A stretch of DNA of 24,117 nt from DATFWC01 sp045801465 (GTDB taxonomy: Bacteria; Pseudomonadota; Alphaproteobacteria; Rhizobiales; Xanthobacteraceae). The DNA is taken from positions 1-24,117 of the forward strand of contig JBJMSU010000151.1 in NCBI GenBank assembly GCA_045801465.1. The letters run 5' to 3'. Below, in pieces: positions 1 through 7,973 of the stretch. A program made the position numbers and the translations under genes. Below the pieces are notes generated by a model that did no database searches, was not told where the DNA came from, and saw nothing but the letters and a program-made list of their open reading frames with translations. Numbering within the stretch: position 1 is the first letter of the stretch; each line of letters opens with the position of its first letter.

Positions 1-176
1 ACCTGCCCACTGCCGATGGCGCTGCCGGCCTGGGGCTGCGGCTCGGGCTGGCGGGTGCCAAGCCCGGCAAGATTCATCGAACAGGCCGCCATGCCTGAAG
101 CCAAAACGGCCGCCAAGCCCGCAAGCCATGTCCGGCGGGAAGGCGCCATCCGTGCGGGCCGTAATGCTGCGCGCAA
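1..176 (-). CDS. Lipoprotein N-terminus (partial), probable penicillin-binding protein activator
   Basis: Only about the first 58 codons lie in the window; the gene continues past the left edge. The translation has a basic n-region (MAPSRRTW), a hydrophobic stretch (LAGLAAVLASGM) and a lipobox ending MAAC, so the product should be an exported lipoprotein, acylated on that Cys. A low-complexity Pro/Gln/Gly linker follows. Two starts are possible. One is ATG at 149-147, with no clear ribosome binding site. The other is TTG at 176-174, preceded by AGGAGG at 187-182 with 5 nt spacing; it adds nine residues and I prefer it. In Hyphomicrobiales the gene divergent from rsmI is usually an LppC/LpoA-like penicillin-binding protein activator with a periplasmic-binding-protein fold. 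That identity comes from context; the lipoprotein call comes from sequence. Confidence 0.6.
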   Translation of the reverse strand, partial: MRAALRPARMAPSRRTWLAGLAAVLASGMAACSMNLAGLGTRQPEPQPQAGSAIGSGQ

Positions 177-181
177 ACCGC

Positions 182-187
182 CCTCCT
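182..187 (-). promoter_or_regulatory. Ribosome binding site supporting a TTG start
   Basis: The minus strand reads AGGAGG here, a perfect Shine-Dalgarno core, followed after 5 nt by an in-frame TTG (176-174) of the left-edge lipoprotein. The in-frame ATG at 149 has no comparable site, so this motif favours the unusual TTG start. Confidence 0.45.
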
Positions 188-356
188 GAAGGCGGTGGCG
201 CCAGATCGGCTGCAATTCCATCCGCTGGATCAAGACGGATCTCGTTCTCCACTCCTTGCGGTTTCGGACGGCGACGGGGTCCGCTGCGTGCGAACCCCGG
301 GGCTGGCTTTCGCCCGAAAGCGCTCGGCGGTCGGGATAGTGCACGAGTCCAGCCCT

Positions 357-384
357 ATTGTGGAGGAATAGTTAGTTGAGTCAA
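357..384 (-). promoter_or_regulatory. Candidate sigma-70 type promoter for the left-edge lipoprotein
   Basis: On the minus strand, TTGACT (384-379) is followed after 16 nt by CACAAT (362-357): 5/6 and 4/6 matches to the -35 and -10 consensus. It lies in an AT-richer part of the 430-bp intergenic region and would give a leader of roughly 170-180 nt. The assignment rests on motif matching only. Confidence 0.3.
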
Positions 385-412
385 AAGGATGAGATTTTGG
401 CCTCGCCCCCGC

Positions 413-490
413 GCCAGTGCCGCGAACCCGAAGTTCGCGGATGTTTGCCGCGAGTTCGACTGCGAAACTTCGGCTTCTAACGGGCACTCG
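413..490 (+). repeat. Palindromic unit A1 of a two-unit module
   Basis: Near-perfect inverted repeat. The left arm GAACCCGAAGTTCGC (424-438) pairs with 462-477 (one inserted A, one mismatch) around a 23-nt loop. A weaker outer stem pairs AGTGCC with GGCACT. The left arm is identical (15/15) to the left arm of unit B2 (15424-15499) read on the minus strand, and the loop shares the core TTTGCCGCGAGT. A 12-nt gap separates it from unit A2. Most of the rest of the 177-606 intergenic region holds nothing else I recognise. Confidence 0.8.
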
Positions 491-502
491 AATCATAACA
501 TT

Positions 503-581
503 GCTAGTGTGCCTTCGATTCCGAAGTCCGCATGAGAATGTGCAGCAGGGTATTGCGAAGTTCGAAATCCGGGACATTAGT
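503..581 (+). repeat. Palindromic unit A2 of the two-unit module
   Basis: Arms GATTCCGAAGTCCGC (517-531) and GCGAAGTTCGAAATC (555-569) pair at 12 of 15 positions around a 23-nt loop, the same arm and loop lengths as A1. The outer arms 503-513 and 571-581 pair at 8 of 11 positions plus two G-U wobbles. It aligns, with divergence, to the minus strand of unit B1 (shared GCCTTCGA near one end, a near-identical AAATC-ending segment near the other). It ends 25 nt before the rsmI ATG, and an over-extended rsmI frame would begin inside it. Confidence 0.7.
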
Positions 582-606
582 GGCCCCGTTGCAGCACGGT
601 GGCGGC

Positions 607-1566
607 ATGAAACGGATCGATCGCGAGCCCGCGCGCGACGGCGCGGCTCAGTCCCGCCGCGATGCGGCCGACCTACGCTACACCGTGGCCGGACAGACGG
701 TGCACGCCCCGCCTCTGCCGTCAGGGCTCTACATCGTGGCAACGCCCATCGGCAATCTCGGCGATATCACCCTGCGCGCGCTTGAAGTTCTGGCGGCGGC
801 CGATCTCGTTGCCTGTGAGGATACACGCGTCACGCGCAAACTGCTCGACCGCTATGGCATCGCGGTTCCGCTCTCGCCCTATCACGACCACAACGCGGCC
901 ATCGCGCGGCCGAAGCTGCTCGCGCGCCTCGATGCCGGCCAAGCCGTGGCCCTGGTCTCCGACGCCGGCACGCCGCTCGTGTCAGATCCGGGCTATAAGC
1001 TGGTGCGGGCGGCACGCCAAGCGGGTCACACGGTCAGCCCGATCCCGGGCTCTTCCGCCGTCCTGGCGGCGCTGGCAGTGGCCGGCATTGCCACCGACCG
1101 CTTCTTCTTCGAGGGATTCCTGCCGGCCAAGCAGCAGGCGCGGCGGGCGCGCATTGCCGAGCTCGCCCGAATTCCGGCGACCCTCGTGGTGTTCGAAACG
1201 GGGCCGCGCATCGCCGCAACTCTGGCGGACCTCGCCGAGGAGCTGGGAGATCGCGATGCCGCGCTCTGCCGCGAGCTGACCAAGCTGCATGAAGAGGTTC
1301 GGCGCGACGGCTTGACGACGCTCGCCCGTGACTATGCGTCGGCACCGCCGCCACGCGGCGAGATCGTGATGGTGATCGCGCCGCCGCCGCCACAGGCTCA
1401 GCCGCAACAAGGCGATATCGACGCGCTGCTGCGCGCCGCACTGGGCAACGCCTCGCTGAAGGACGCCGTGGCGGAGGTCGCCACGGTGACCGGCCACTCC
1501 CGGCGCGACGTGTATCGGCGGGCGCTGGCGCTGACCAAGGGTCCGAACGATGATACGCCGGATTGA
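607..1566 (+). CDS. rsmI: 16S rRNA (cytidine(1402)-2'-O)-methyltransferase RsmI
   Basis: Tetrapyrrole methylase-fold, SAM-dependent enzyme that 2'-O-methylates C1402 in the decoding centre of 16S rRNA. About 319 residues against about 286 in E. coli; the excess is a basic N-terminal leader of about 38 residues. Family motifs are clear: LYIVATPIGNLGDIT (41-55), ACEDTR (69-74), SDAGTPLVSDPGY (118-130) and PGSSA (147-151). The C-terminal domain ends with a helical segment (LKDAVAEVA...SRRDVYRRAL). I chose ATG 607 because an in-frame ATG at 532 lies inside palindromic unit A2 and adds residues foreign to the family; the ribosome binding site at 607 is weak. The reading frame overlaps yraN by 17 nt, so the two genes are almost certainly cotranscribed. 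Confidence 0.95.
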   Translation: MKRIDREPARDGAAQSRRDAADLRYTVAGQTVHAPPLPSGLYIVATPIGNLGDITLRALEVLAAADLVACEDTRVTRKLLDRYGIAVPLSPYHDHNAAIARPKLLARLDAGQAVALVSDAGTPLVSDPGYKLVRAARQAGHTVSPIPGSSAVLAALAVAGIATDRFFFEGFLPAKQQARRARIAELARIPATLVVFETGPRIAATLADLAEELGDRDAALCRELTKLHEEVRRDGLTTLARDYASAPPPRGEIVMVIAPPPPQAQPQQGDIDALLRAALGNASLKDAVAEVATVTGHSRRDVYRRALALTKGPNDDTPD

Positions 1567-1963
1567 CAGGCTGCGCGGACGACCTTCACCCGGTCGCGAG
1601 GCACGGCCCGAACGGCAGGTCGCTTTCCGGCGCGGACTCTCGGCGGAAACGCGGGCCGCGGCGCTGCTGCTCGCCAAAGGCTTCCGCATCGTGGCCCGGC
1701 GCTGGCGCAGCCCGGTCGGCGAGATCGATCTGATCGTCCGGCGCGGCCGTCTCCTGGTTTTCGTCGAAGTCAAGGCGCGCCATCAGCTCGACGACGCGGC
1801 AGAAGCCGTCACGGTGAGACAGCAACGGCGCATCGCCGCCGCCGCCGCGGCATGGCTCGCGAGCCACGCCGACGATCGTGACCGCGATCTGCGCTTCGAC
1901 GCGGTGCTGGTCGCACCATGGCGCGTGCCGCGGCATATTCCGGCGGCGTTCGAGCTGACCTGA
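1550..1963 (+). CDS. yraN: YraN family (UPF0102) endonuclease-like protein
   Basis: Small 137-residue protein of the UPF0102 family, which has a PD-(D/E)XK nuclease-like fold and no settled cellular role. The diagnostic residues are present: an early conserved segment (RRGLSAETRAAALL, about 28-40), then GEIDLI (57-62) and FVEVKAR (71-77), giving the E/D/ExK constellation of the nuclease superfamily. The start overlaps the end of rsmI by 17 nt, which implies translational coupling, and rsmI-yraN is a widespread pair in Proteobacteria. It ends 22 bp before the convergent chemotaxis receptor gene, with no obvious terminator between them. Confidence 0.92.
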   Translation: MIRRIDRLRGRPSPGREARPERQVAFRRGLSAETRAAALLLAKGFRIVARRWRSPVGEIDLIVRRGRLLVFVEVKARHQLDDAAEAVTVRQQRRIAAAAAAWLASHADDRDRDLRFDAVLVAPWRVPRHIPAAFELT

Positions 1964-1985
1964 GCACATCGCCGCGCACGCGTCC

Positions 1986-3689
1986 TCACGCTGCCCTGAG
2001 CTTCTGCAGGAACCCATCGACTTGATTGCGGATGCTGCGCGCGACGGTGCCGAGGCTTTCCGCGACTTGCTTGACGGTCGCCGCCTCCTTGCGGGTCTCA
2101 TCGGTCGCTTCACTGACGCGGCTCACCTCGTCGGCGGTGTCGCCCGTGCGCTTCGACGCGATATCGGCACTGCGCGCGATCTCCTGGGTGGCGGCGCCTT
2201 GTTCGGTAACCGCCGCCGCAATCGTTTCGGTGATCTCGCCGACCTCACGGATGGTCCGCTGGATTCCAGCAATGGCGTCGACGGAGCGGACGGTGGCCTC
2301 CTGCATGCCGGAAATGTGCGTGCTGATCTCGTCGGTCGCTTTGGCGGTTTGTCCGGCCAGCGCCTTGACCTCGCTCGCTACCACGGCGAAGCCTCGGCCG
2401 GCTTCGCCCGCCCGCGCGGCTTCGATGGTGGCGTTGAGCGCGAGCAGATTGGTCTGCTCGGCGATCGCGGTGATGAGCTTGACCACATCACCAATGCGCT
2501 TGGCGGCGTCGTCGAGGGCTTTGATTTCCACGTTGGTGCGTTCGGCCTCGCCGACTGCCTTTCCGGCAATGGTGCTCGACTGAGCGACTTGACGGTTGAT
2601 CTCCTCCACCGATGCGGCGAGCTCCTCCGCCGCCGAGGCGATGTCGCGCACATTGGCGGAGGCTTCGCCGGAGGCCATTGCCGCGCCGGCGGTACGGTTC
2701 GAAGCTCCATCGGCTGCGTCGGCGAGATTGGCCGAAGCACCGAGCATGCGCTCGGCACTGGTGACGAGATCGGTCACGGTCCTCTCGATGTCGTTGCCGA
2801 AGCGTGCAATCTCGGCCGCGACTTCTTCCTGCCGCCGCCCGCGCGCCATCCCCTCTTCCGAGACGACGCGGTTGAGCTCGACATTGCGTTGCATCGTCTC
2901 CTGGAACACGGCGATCGAACGCGCGAGCGCGCCGATCTCGTCGTGCCGCTCGCCGTACGGAATGGAAACGGTGCTGGTGCCGCCCGCCACCGCCTCGGTC
3001 ACGCGCGTGATCTCGGTCAGCGGGCGCGTCACGGCGCGCCGAATGATGACCGTGCCCACCACCGCCAGGGCAACGGCAACCACCGCAAGGCCAGTAAGCA
3101 GCCACATGAACCAATACAGGCGCTCCTGCAGCTCGAGGTAAATGCGCTTGGTGCGCGCGTCGTAAACTGCAGCGAGAGCCTCGAGATCCTTGTTGAGCGC
3201 CATTCGGATGCTCCGATTGGCCTCGTTGTCGCCCCACTCGCGGCCTTTCGCCGGGCTGACTTCCGTTCCCAGCCGCACCAGCTCCCTGCGGAAATCGATG
3301 AACTGCTGGATGCGCTTGAAGAATTCCTCGAACTGCTTGGCGTCGTCGGCGCGGACCCTGGCGCGCCACTCCTGCGCGACCTTCGCGATCCGGTCGTTGA
3401 ACTTGAGCAGCAGGTCGCCATAGCGCTTCGCGCTCGGAATATCGGACGACATGTAGATGCCGCGCGATTCCATCACGACGGCGTAAATCAGTCCGTTGAC
3501 CCGCTCGACATTCTGCGTTCCGACAAGAGAGTTCTCGTACTCGCTGATAATTGCGGCGTGGTGGCGCGCATTGAAGACGGCAATGCCGGCCAGCGCCACC
3601 GTTGTCAGTGCAAGGAGGGTAAAAATTCCGTAAAGTTTCGCGACGATGGTCAGCTTTGGCATTTCGGCCATGGTTGCGATATCTCGCAT
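1986..3689 (-). CDS. Methyl-accepting chemotaxis protein
   Basis: Transmembrane chemoreceptor of about 567 residues that should signal through CheW/CheA. In order: TM1 (about 13-38), a periplasmic domain of about 150 residues that looks helical (four-helix-bundle type), TM2 (about 192-216), HAMP (about 217-270) and a long coiled-coil signalling domain. The hairpin tip is canonical (EQTNLLALNATIEAARAG, 411-428, then GRGFAVVASEVKALA). There is no C-terminal CheR-binding pentapeptide; it ends QKLRAA. The start is uncertain: candidates are 3734, 3689, 3671 and 3662, none with a good ribosome binding site. The stretch 3734-3690 is AT-rich and looks like leader DNA. No other che or fla genes are nearby. 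The gene lies between yraN and gshB, convergent to the first and divergent from the second. Confidence 0.93.
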   Translation of the reverse strand: MRDIATMAEMPKLTIVAKLYGIFTLLALTTVALAGIAVFNARHHAAIISEYENSLVGTQNVERVNGLIYAVVMESRGIYMSSDIPSAKRYGDLLLKFNDRIAKVAQEWRARVRADDAKQFEEFFKRIQQFIDFRRELVRLGTEVSPAKGREWGDNEANRSIRMALNKDLEALAAVYDARTKRIYLELQERLYWFMWLLTGLAVVAVALAVVGTVIIRRAVTRPLTEITRVTEAVAGGTSTVSIPYGERHDEIGALARSIAVFQETMQRNVELNRVVSEEGMARGRRQEEVAAEIARFGNDIERTVTDLVTSAERMLGASANLADAADGASNRTAGAAMASGEASANVRDIASAAEELAASVEEINRQVAQSSTIAGKAVGEAERTNVEIKALDDAAKRIGDVVKLITAIAEQTNLLALNATIEAARAGEAGRGFAVVASEVKALAGQTAKATDEISTHISGMQEATVRSVDAIAGIQRTIREVGEITETIAAAVTEQGAATQEIARSADIASKRTGDTADEVSRVSEATDETRKEAATVKQVAESLGTVARSIRNQVDGFLQKLRAA

Positions 3690-3793
3690 ACGTACAATAA
3701 CGGAGCTTCCGTGTGGATTATGCGTAACAACCATTAAGCATGTGTTGTCGATTCAATGATGTGCGAGAACACAGGAACTTCAGGACTTCCCCA

Positions 3794-4762
3794 ATGACCA
3801 TGAGCGTCGCGGTGCAGATGGATCCGATCGAGCGGATCAATATCGGCGGCGATTCGACTTTCGCGCTGCTCCTCGAGGCTCAGGCGCGCAGCCATGCGCT
3901 CGCCTACTACACGCCCGACCGCATGGCGCAGCGCGACGGCGTGGTGTTCGCGACGGTGCGGCCGCTCACCGTCCGCGACGTCTCGGGCGACCACTTCACG
4001 CTGGGCGAGCCGCGCCGGGTGGAACTCAACTCATTCGATGTGGTTTTGATGCGCCAGGATCCGCCTTTCGATCTCGCCTATATCTCGGCCACGCACATGC
4101 TCGAGCGCATTCACCCGCGCACGTTGGTCGTCAATGATCCGACGCACGTCCGCAATGCGCCGGAGAAGGTGTTCGTCACGGCGTTTCCCGACCTGATGCC
4201 GCCGACGCTGCTCACGCGCGACCTCGCCGAGATCAAGGCGTTCCGCGCCGAGCACGGCGACATCGTCATGAAGCCGCTTTACGGCAAAGGCGGAGAGGCG
4301 GTCTTCCGCCTCGCCAGCGAGGATCTCAACTTCGGCTCGCTCTACGATCTCTTCGTCACCACGTTCCGCGAGCCATGGGTGGTGCAGAAGTTCCTTCCCG
4401 CCGTGAAGGAAGGCGACAAGCGAATCATTCTGGTGGACGGCAAGTTCGCCGGCGCCGTCAACCGCGTGCCGGCGCCCGACGACCTGCGTTCCAACATGGT
4501 GCGCGGCGGCGTTCCCAAGGCGACCGATCTCACCGCACGCGAGCGCGAGATCTGCGAGCGCCTCGGACCGGAGCTGCGAGAACGTGGTCTTCTCTTCGTC
4601 GGCATCGACGTGATCGACGGTTATCTCACCGAGATCAACGTGACGTCCCCGACCGGCATCCGGGCCATCAAAGCTCTCGGCGGCACCGACATCGCGGTGC
4701 TGATCTGGGACAGGATCGAAGCGCTGCGCAAACGGACCGCCACCAGCCCCAAGCCGGCGTGA
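3794..4762 (+). CDS. gshB: Glutathione synthase
   Basis: ATP-dependent ligase that joins gamma-glutamylcysteine and glycine to make glutathione, in the cytosol. 322 residues, close to the 316 of E. coli. The N-terminus MTMSVAVQMDPIERINI is typical. Other motifs are LMRQDPPFD (85-93), the ATP-grasp glycine-rich loop MKPLYGKGGEAVF (159-171), EGDKR (206-210), NMVRGG (234-239) and EINVTSPTG (280-288). I chose ATG 3794 because AGGA lies 8 nt upstream and the family begins here; an in-frame ATG at 3740 would add 18 unconserved residues. An ATG at 3800 is also possible. The 104-bp gap shared with the divergent chemoreceptor gene must hold both promoters, but I could not identify them confidently. 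Confidence 0.96.
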   Translation: MTMSVAVQMDPIERINIGGDSTFALLLEAQARSHALAYYTPDRMAQRDGVVFATVRPLTVRDVSGDHFTLGEPRRVELNSFDVVLMRQDPPFDLAYISATHMLERIHPRTLVVNDPTHVRNAPEKVFVTAFPDLMPPTLLTRDLAEIKAFRAEHGDIVMKPLYGKGGEAVFRLASEDLNFGSLYDLFVTTFREPWVVQKFLPAVKEGDKRIILVDGKFAGAVNRVPAPDDLRSNMVRGGVPKATDLTAREREICERLGPELRERGLLFVGIDVIDGYLTEINVTSPTGIRAIKALGGTDIAVLIWDRIEALRKRTATSPKPA

Positions 4763-4903
4763 CCTTCTGTTCGCCTGCCGCCGACCCGCCGACCCCGCGC
4801 AGTTGCAATCCCGGCCCTCGATAGTCCGGAGCCGAGTGTTCCCTAAATGTTCTTGCTGCCGGGATCGCCATCGGCTACTCTGTTGCCAGCAAGGGCTCGG
4901 GCC

Positions 4904-6442
4904 ATGGTCCAGCGCGTATCCACGGTGGCGTTCGAAGGCATTGAGGCGCGCGCCGTCGATGTCCAGGTGCAGGTCGCGCCCGGGCTGCCGGCCTTCCATG
5001 TGGTCGGCCTGCCCGACAAGGCGGTGTCGGAGGCGCGCGAGCGGGTGCGCGCGGCGCTCAACGCCTCCGGCTTGGCCCTGCCGGCGCGGCGCATCATCGT
5101 CAACCTGGCCCCTGCCGACCTGCCCAAGGAGGGCAGCCACTACGACCTTCCCATCGCGCTCGGCCTCATGGGGGCGATCGGCGCCATCCCGCACGATGCC
5201 GTCAACGGCTTCACGGTGCTGGGCGAGCTCGGCCTCGACGGCTCCATCTCGGCCGTCGCCGGAGTGCTCCCCGCCGCCATCGGCGCCAATGCCCGCGGCG
5301 AGGGGCTGATCTGCCCGATGTCGTGCGGTCCGGAAGCCGCCTGGGCGAGCCCCGACATGGAGATCCTCGCCGCCTCCTCGCTCATCCAACTCGCCAATCA
5401 TTTCAAAGGCACGCAGGTGCTCAGCCGCCCGCAGCCCAAGATCCGCGAGGTCGAAGGGCGTGCATTCGATCTCAAGGACATCAAGGGCCAGGAGAGCGCC
5501 AAGCGCGCGCTCGAGGTCGCCGCCGCCGGCGGCCATAACCTGCTGATGGTCGGGCCGCCGGGCGCGGGCAAATCCATGCTCGCCGCGCGCCTTCCGTCGA
5601 TCCTGCCGCCGCTGTCGCCGCCCGAGCTCCTGGAAGTCTCGATGATCGCCTCGGTCGCGGGCGAGATCGCCGAAGGCGCACTGACCAATGCCCGCCCGTT
5701 CCGGGCGCCGCACCATTCGGCCAGCATGCCGGCGCTGGTGGGCGGCGGCCTGCGCGCACGCCCGGGCGAGGTTTCGCTCGCCCATCACGGCGTGCTGTTT
5801 CTCGATGAGTTTCCCGAGTTCCAGCCGCAGGTGCTCGATTCGCTCCGCCAGCCGCTGGAGACCGGCGAGGTCGCGGTCGCCCGCGCCAACTACCGCGTCA
5901 CCTTCCCGGCCCGTTTCATGCTGGTGGCGGCAATGAACCCGTGCCGCTGCGGGCGCGCCAACGATTCCGGCTTCACCTGCCGGCGCGGCCCCAATGCGCG
6001 CTGCGCGGCTGAATACCAAGGCCGCCTGTCGGGACCGCTGCTCGACCGCATCGATCTGCATATCGAGGTCCCGGCCGTCACCGCCGCCGACCTGATCCTG
6101 CCGCCGCCCACGGAGGGCAGCGCCGAGGTGGCGGCGCGGGTCGCACGGGCGCGCGAAACGCAAGCCGCGCGTTACGCCGCGCTCGGCGTCCCGGACCTGC
6201 GCACCAACGCGATCGCCCAAGGTCCGCTGCTCGAGCAGGTGGCGCAGCCGGACCGCTCGGGCCTGATCCTGCTACGCGAGGCCGCCGAGGCCATGCAGCT
6301 CTCGGCGCGCGGCTATCACCGCGTCCTGCGCGTCGCGCGCACGCTCGCCGACCTCGATGGCGCCGCCAAGGTCGGCCGCATCCACTTGGCCGAGGCGCTG
6401 TCCTACCGCGCGCTGGCGGATGAGACGCGCCGCGCGGCGTGA
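4904..6442 (+). CDS. comM: YifB/ComM family Mg-chelatase-like AAA+ ATPase
   Basis: 512 residues, near the 506 of E. coli YifB. ComM in transforming bacteria is a hexameric helicase that promotes branch migration during integration of incoming DNA; in other species the role is unclear. Order: an N-terminal Lon-protease-like fold (1-170, with LPAFHVVGLPD and APADLPKEG), an AAA+ core with Walker A GPPGAGKS (217-224) and Walker B VLFLDE (297-302), then MNPCRCG (344-350) with further Cys at 359 and 367 that may form a small metal site, and the C-terminal Mg_chelatase_C region. ATG 4904 fits the family start (MVQRVSTVAFEG) and has AAGGG upstream; an ATG at 4847 in the same frame is less likely. It follows gshB after 141 bp, as in many rhizobia. 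Confidence 0.95.
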   Translation: MVQRVSTVAFEGIEARAVDVQVQVAPGLPAFHVVGLPDKAVSEARERVRAALNASGLALPARRIIVNLAPADLPKEGSHYDLPIALGLMGAIGAIPHDAVNGFTVLGELGLDGSISAVAGVLPAAIGANARGEGLICPMSCGPEAAWASPDMEILAASSLIQLANHFKGTQVLSRPQPKIREVEGRAFDLKDIKGQESAKRALEVAAAGGHNLLMVGPPGAGKSMLAARLPSILPPLSPPELLEVSMIASVAGEIAEGALTNARPFRAPHHSASMPALVGGGLRARPGEVSLAHHGVLFLDEFPEFQPQVLDSLRQPLETGEVAVARANYRVTFPARFMLVAAMNPCRCGRANDSGFTCRRGPNARCAAEYQGRLSGPLLDRIDLHIEVPAVTAADLILPPPTEGSAEVAARVARARETQAARYAALGVPDLRTNAIAQGPLLEQVAQPDRSGLILLREAAEAMQLSARGYHRVLRVARTLADLDGAAKVGRIHLAEALSYRALADETRRAA

Positions 6443-6574
6443 AGCATTCTCGCCCGTGCATCCACTGAGGCATCCAACAACCTTGCGTTGGAGCATTCGC
6501 TGCCATTACGCTGAAGACGTGCTTGGGGAGGGCTACCCGTTTGGCATTCCCGATCAACTCAGGGGAGGAGAACG

Positions 6575-7972
6575 ATGGCAAAGCGCGTGAGACGGAAATC
6601 CGCGTCCGCGGTTCCAAGTCCCGAAAGCTCGGTCGGCGAGGGCGGCGATCTCGGGTCGGTCGCAACCGCTCCGGGCGGAACGACGGGCCGTTTTCTCGTG
6701 CTGTTCAAGGAGGGCGCCGGCCCGAAGGCCGTCAGCAGCCTGAGCAAGGCCGCCGGGCTATCGATTGCCAGCACGGCCGATTTCAAGGACGGCGGCGCCA
6801 ACGTCGAAGCGCTCGGCAAGTCCGAAGGCTTGGTGTTTCCGGACCTCGGTGTCGCGGTCGTCAACACGCCGCCGACCGAGATCCATGCCTTTGCCGCGAC
6901 AGAGGAAAGCAACATCCTGGCGATCGAGCCCGAGCGCATCGTGTACGCGATCGAAGACGGCCCTTTGGTGCCGGCGCCGCCGTTAGCCCTGCCACAATCC
7001 GGGACCGGCGTGTCGTTCGACTATCTCAGAGGGTATCGCGACGCGGTCAATCACCTCTGTGACAAGCTCCTCGGCACCGCGCCCGATCTGGTCGCCGAAG
7101 GCGTGGCACCCCTCGTGAGCGAGACCGAACTGACCTGGGGGCTGCAAGCCACCAAAGTGCCGGCCTCGCGCTTCACCGGGAAAGGTATTCGCGTCGCCGT
7201 GCTCGATACCGGTCTCGACCTCGGTCATCCCGACCTCGCCGGCCGGCGCATCACGAGCAAATCCTTCGTCCAGCGCGAGGCGGCGCAGGACGGGCACGGG
7301 CACGGCACACACTGCATCGGGACATCATGCGGACCGCGCCGGCCGGGAACGCTGCCGCGCTACGGCATTGCCTTCGAAGCGGAGATCTTCGCCGGCAAGG
7401 TCCTGTCCAACCGGGGAAGCGGCGGTGACGCCGGCATTCTCGCCGGCATTCAGTGGGCGATTGACAACAAGTGCGCCATCGTCTCGATGTCGCTCGGCGC
7501 ACCGGTGCAGGTCGGCCAGACGCCGTCGCAGGTGTTCGAGCAGGCCGCCGTTCGCGCGCTGGCCGCCGGCACGCTGATCATCGCGGCAGCCGGCAACGAA
7601 AGCCAGCGTCCGCAGATCATCCGGCCGGTCGGGCATCCGGCGAACTGTCCATCAATCATGGCGGTGGCGGCGATCGATCGTAATTTCCAGATCGCCCGAT
7701 TCTCCTGTGGCGGCCTCAATCCGCAGGGCGGCCAAGTGGACATTGCCGGTCCGGGGGTCGACGTGCGATCGAGCTGGCCGCGTCCTCAGCTCTACAACAC
7801 CATCAGCGGGACCAGCATGGCCACGCCGCACGTCGCCGGGATCGCCGCGCTATGGGCCCAGTCCAATGCGAGCTTCCGCGCCCGCGCACTCATGAGCGTG
7901 CTGACGCAATCAGCCCGGCGCCTGTCGCTGCCGGCACGCGACGTGGGCGGGGGGCTCGTGCAGGCGCCTTGA
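6575..7972 (+). CDS. S8 family (subtilisin-like) serine peptidase
   Basis: 465 residues with a complete catalytic set: Asp211 in VAVLDTGLDLGHPDL, His243 in GHGHGTHCIG, oxyanion Asn341 in AAAGNES, and Ser414 in SGTSMATPHVAG. Residues about 37-127 resemble an I9-type propeptide (GRFLVLFKEGAG near its start, ILAIEPERIVYAIE near its end); a linker of about 55 residues leads into the protease domain. There is no convincing Sec signal peptide: the N-terminus MAKRVRRKSASAV is basic with no hydrophobic core, so the enzyme is either cytosolic or exported by another route. ATG 6575 has a strong ribosome binding site (GGGGAGGAG, 4 nt spacing). A stem-loop follows the stop codon, and 99 bp later comes a small propeptide-like gene. 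Confidence 0.95.
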   Translation: MAKRVRRKSASAVPSPESSVGEGGDLGSVATAPGGTTGRFLVLFKEGAGPKAVSSLSKAAGLSIASTADFKDGGANVEALGKSEGLVFPDLGVAVVNTPPTEIHAFAATEESNILAIEPERIVYAIEDGPLVPAPPLALPQSGTGVSFDYLRGYRDAVNHLCDKLLGTAPDLVAEGVAPLVSETELTWGLQATKVPASRFTGKGIRVAVLDTGLDLGHPDLAGRRITSKSFVQREAAQDGHGHGTHCIGTSCGPRRPGTLPRYGIAFEAEIFAGKVLSNRGSGGDAGILAGIQWAIDNKCAIVSMSLGAPVQVGQTPSQVFEQAAVRALAAGTLIIAAAGNESQRPQIIRPVGHPANCPSIMAVAAIDRNFQIARFSCGGLNPQGGQVDIAGPGVDVRSSWPRPQLYNTISGTSMATPHVAGIAALWAQSNASFRARALMSVLTQSARRLSLPARDVGGGLVQAP

Positions 7973-7973
7973 C

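Noticed and set aside
532..606. Longer N-terminus for RsmI from an in-frame ATG at 532
   Set aside because: The extension begins inside palindromic unit A2 and encodes residues unlike the family; ATG 607 gives a more plausible protein.
2022..3737. Very long open frame antisense to the chemoreceptor
   Set aside because: It mirrors the codon pattern of a GC-rich gene; the opposite strand has all chemoreceptor domains.
4853..4882. TTGCTG-N17-TACTCT as a promoter for comM
   Set aside because: Only about half of the consensus positions match on each side, no better than expected by chance.
4031..6220. A 729-codon minus-strand open frame across gshB and comM
   Set aside because: It covers two well-defined plus-strand genes and has His/Arg/Gly-rich composition typical of antisense frames in GC-rich DNA.
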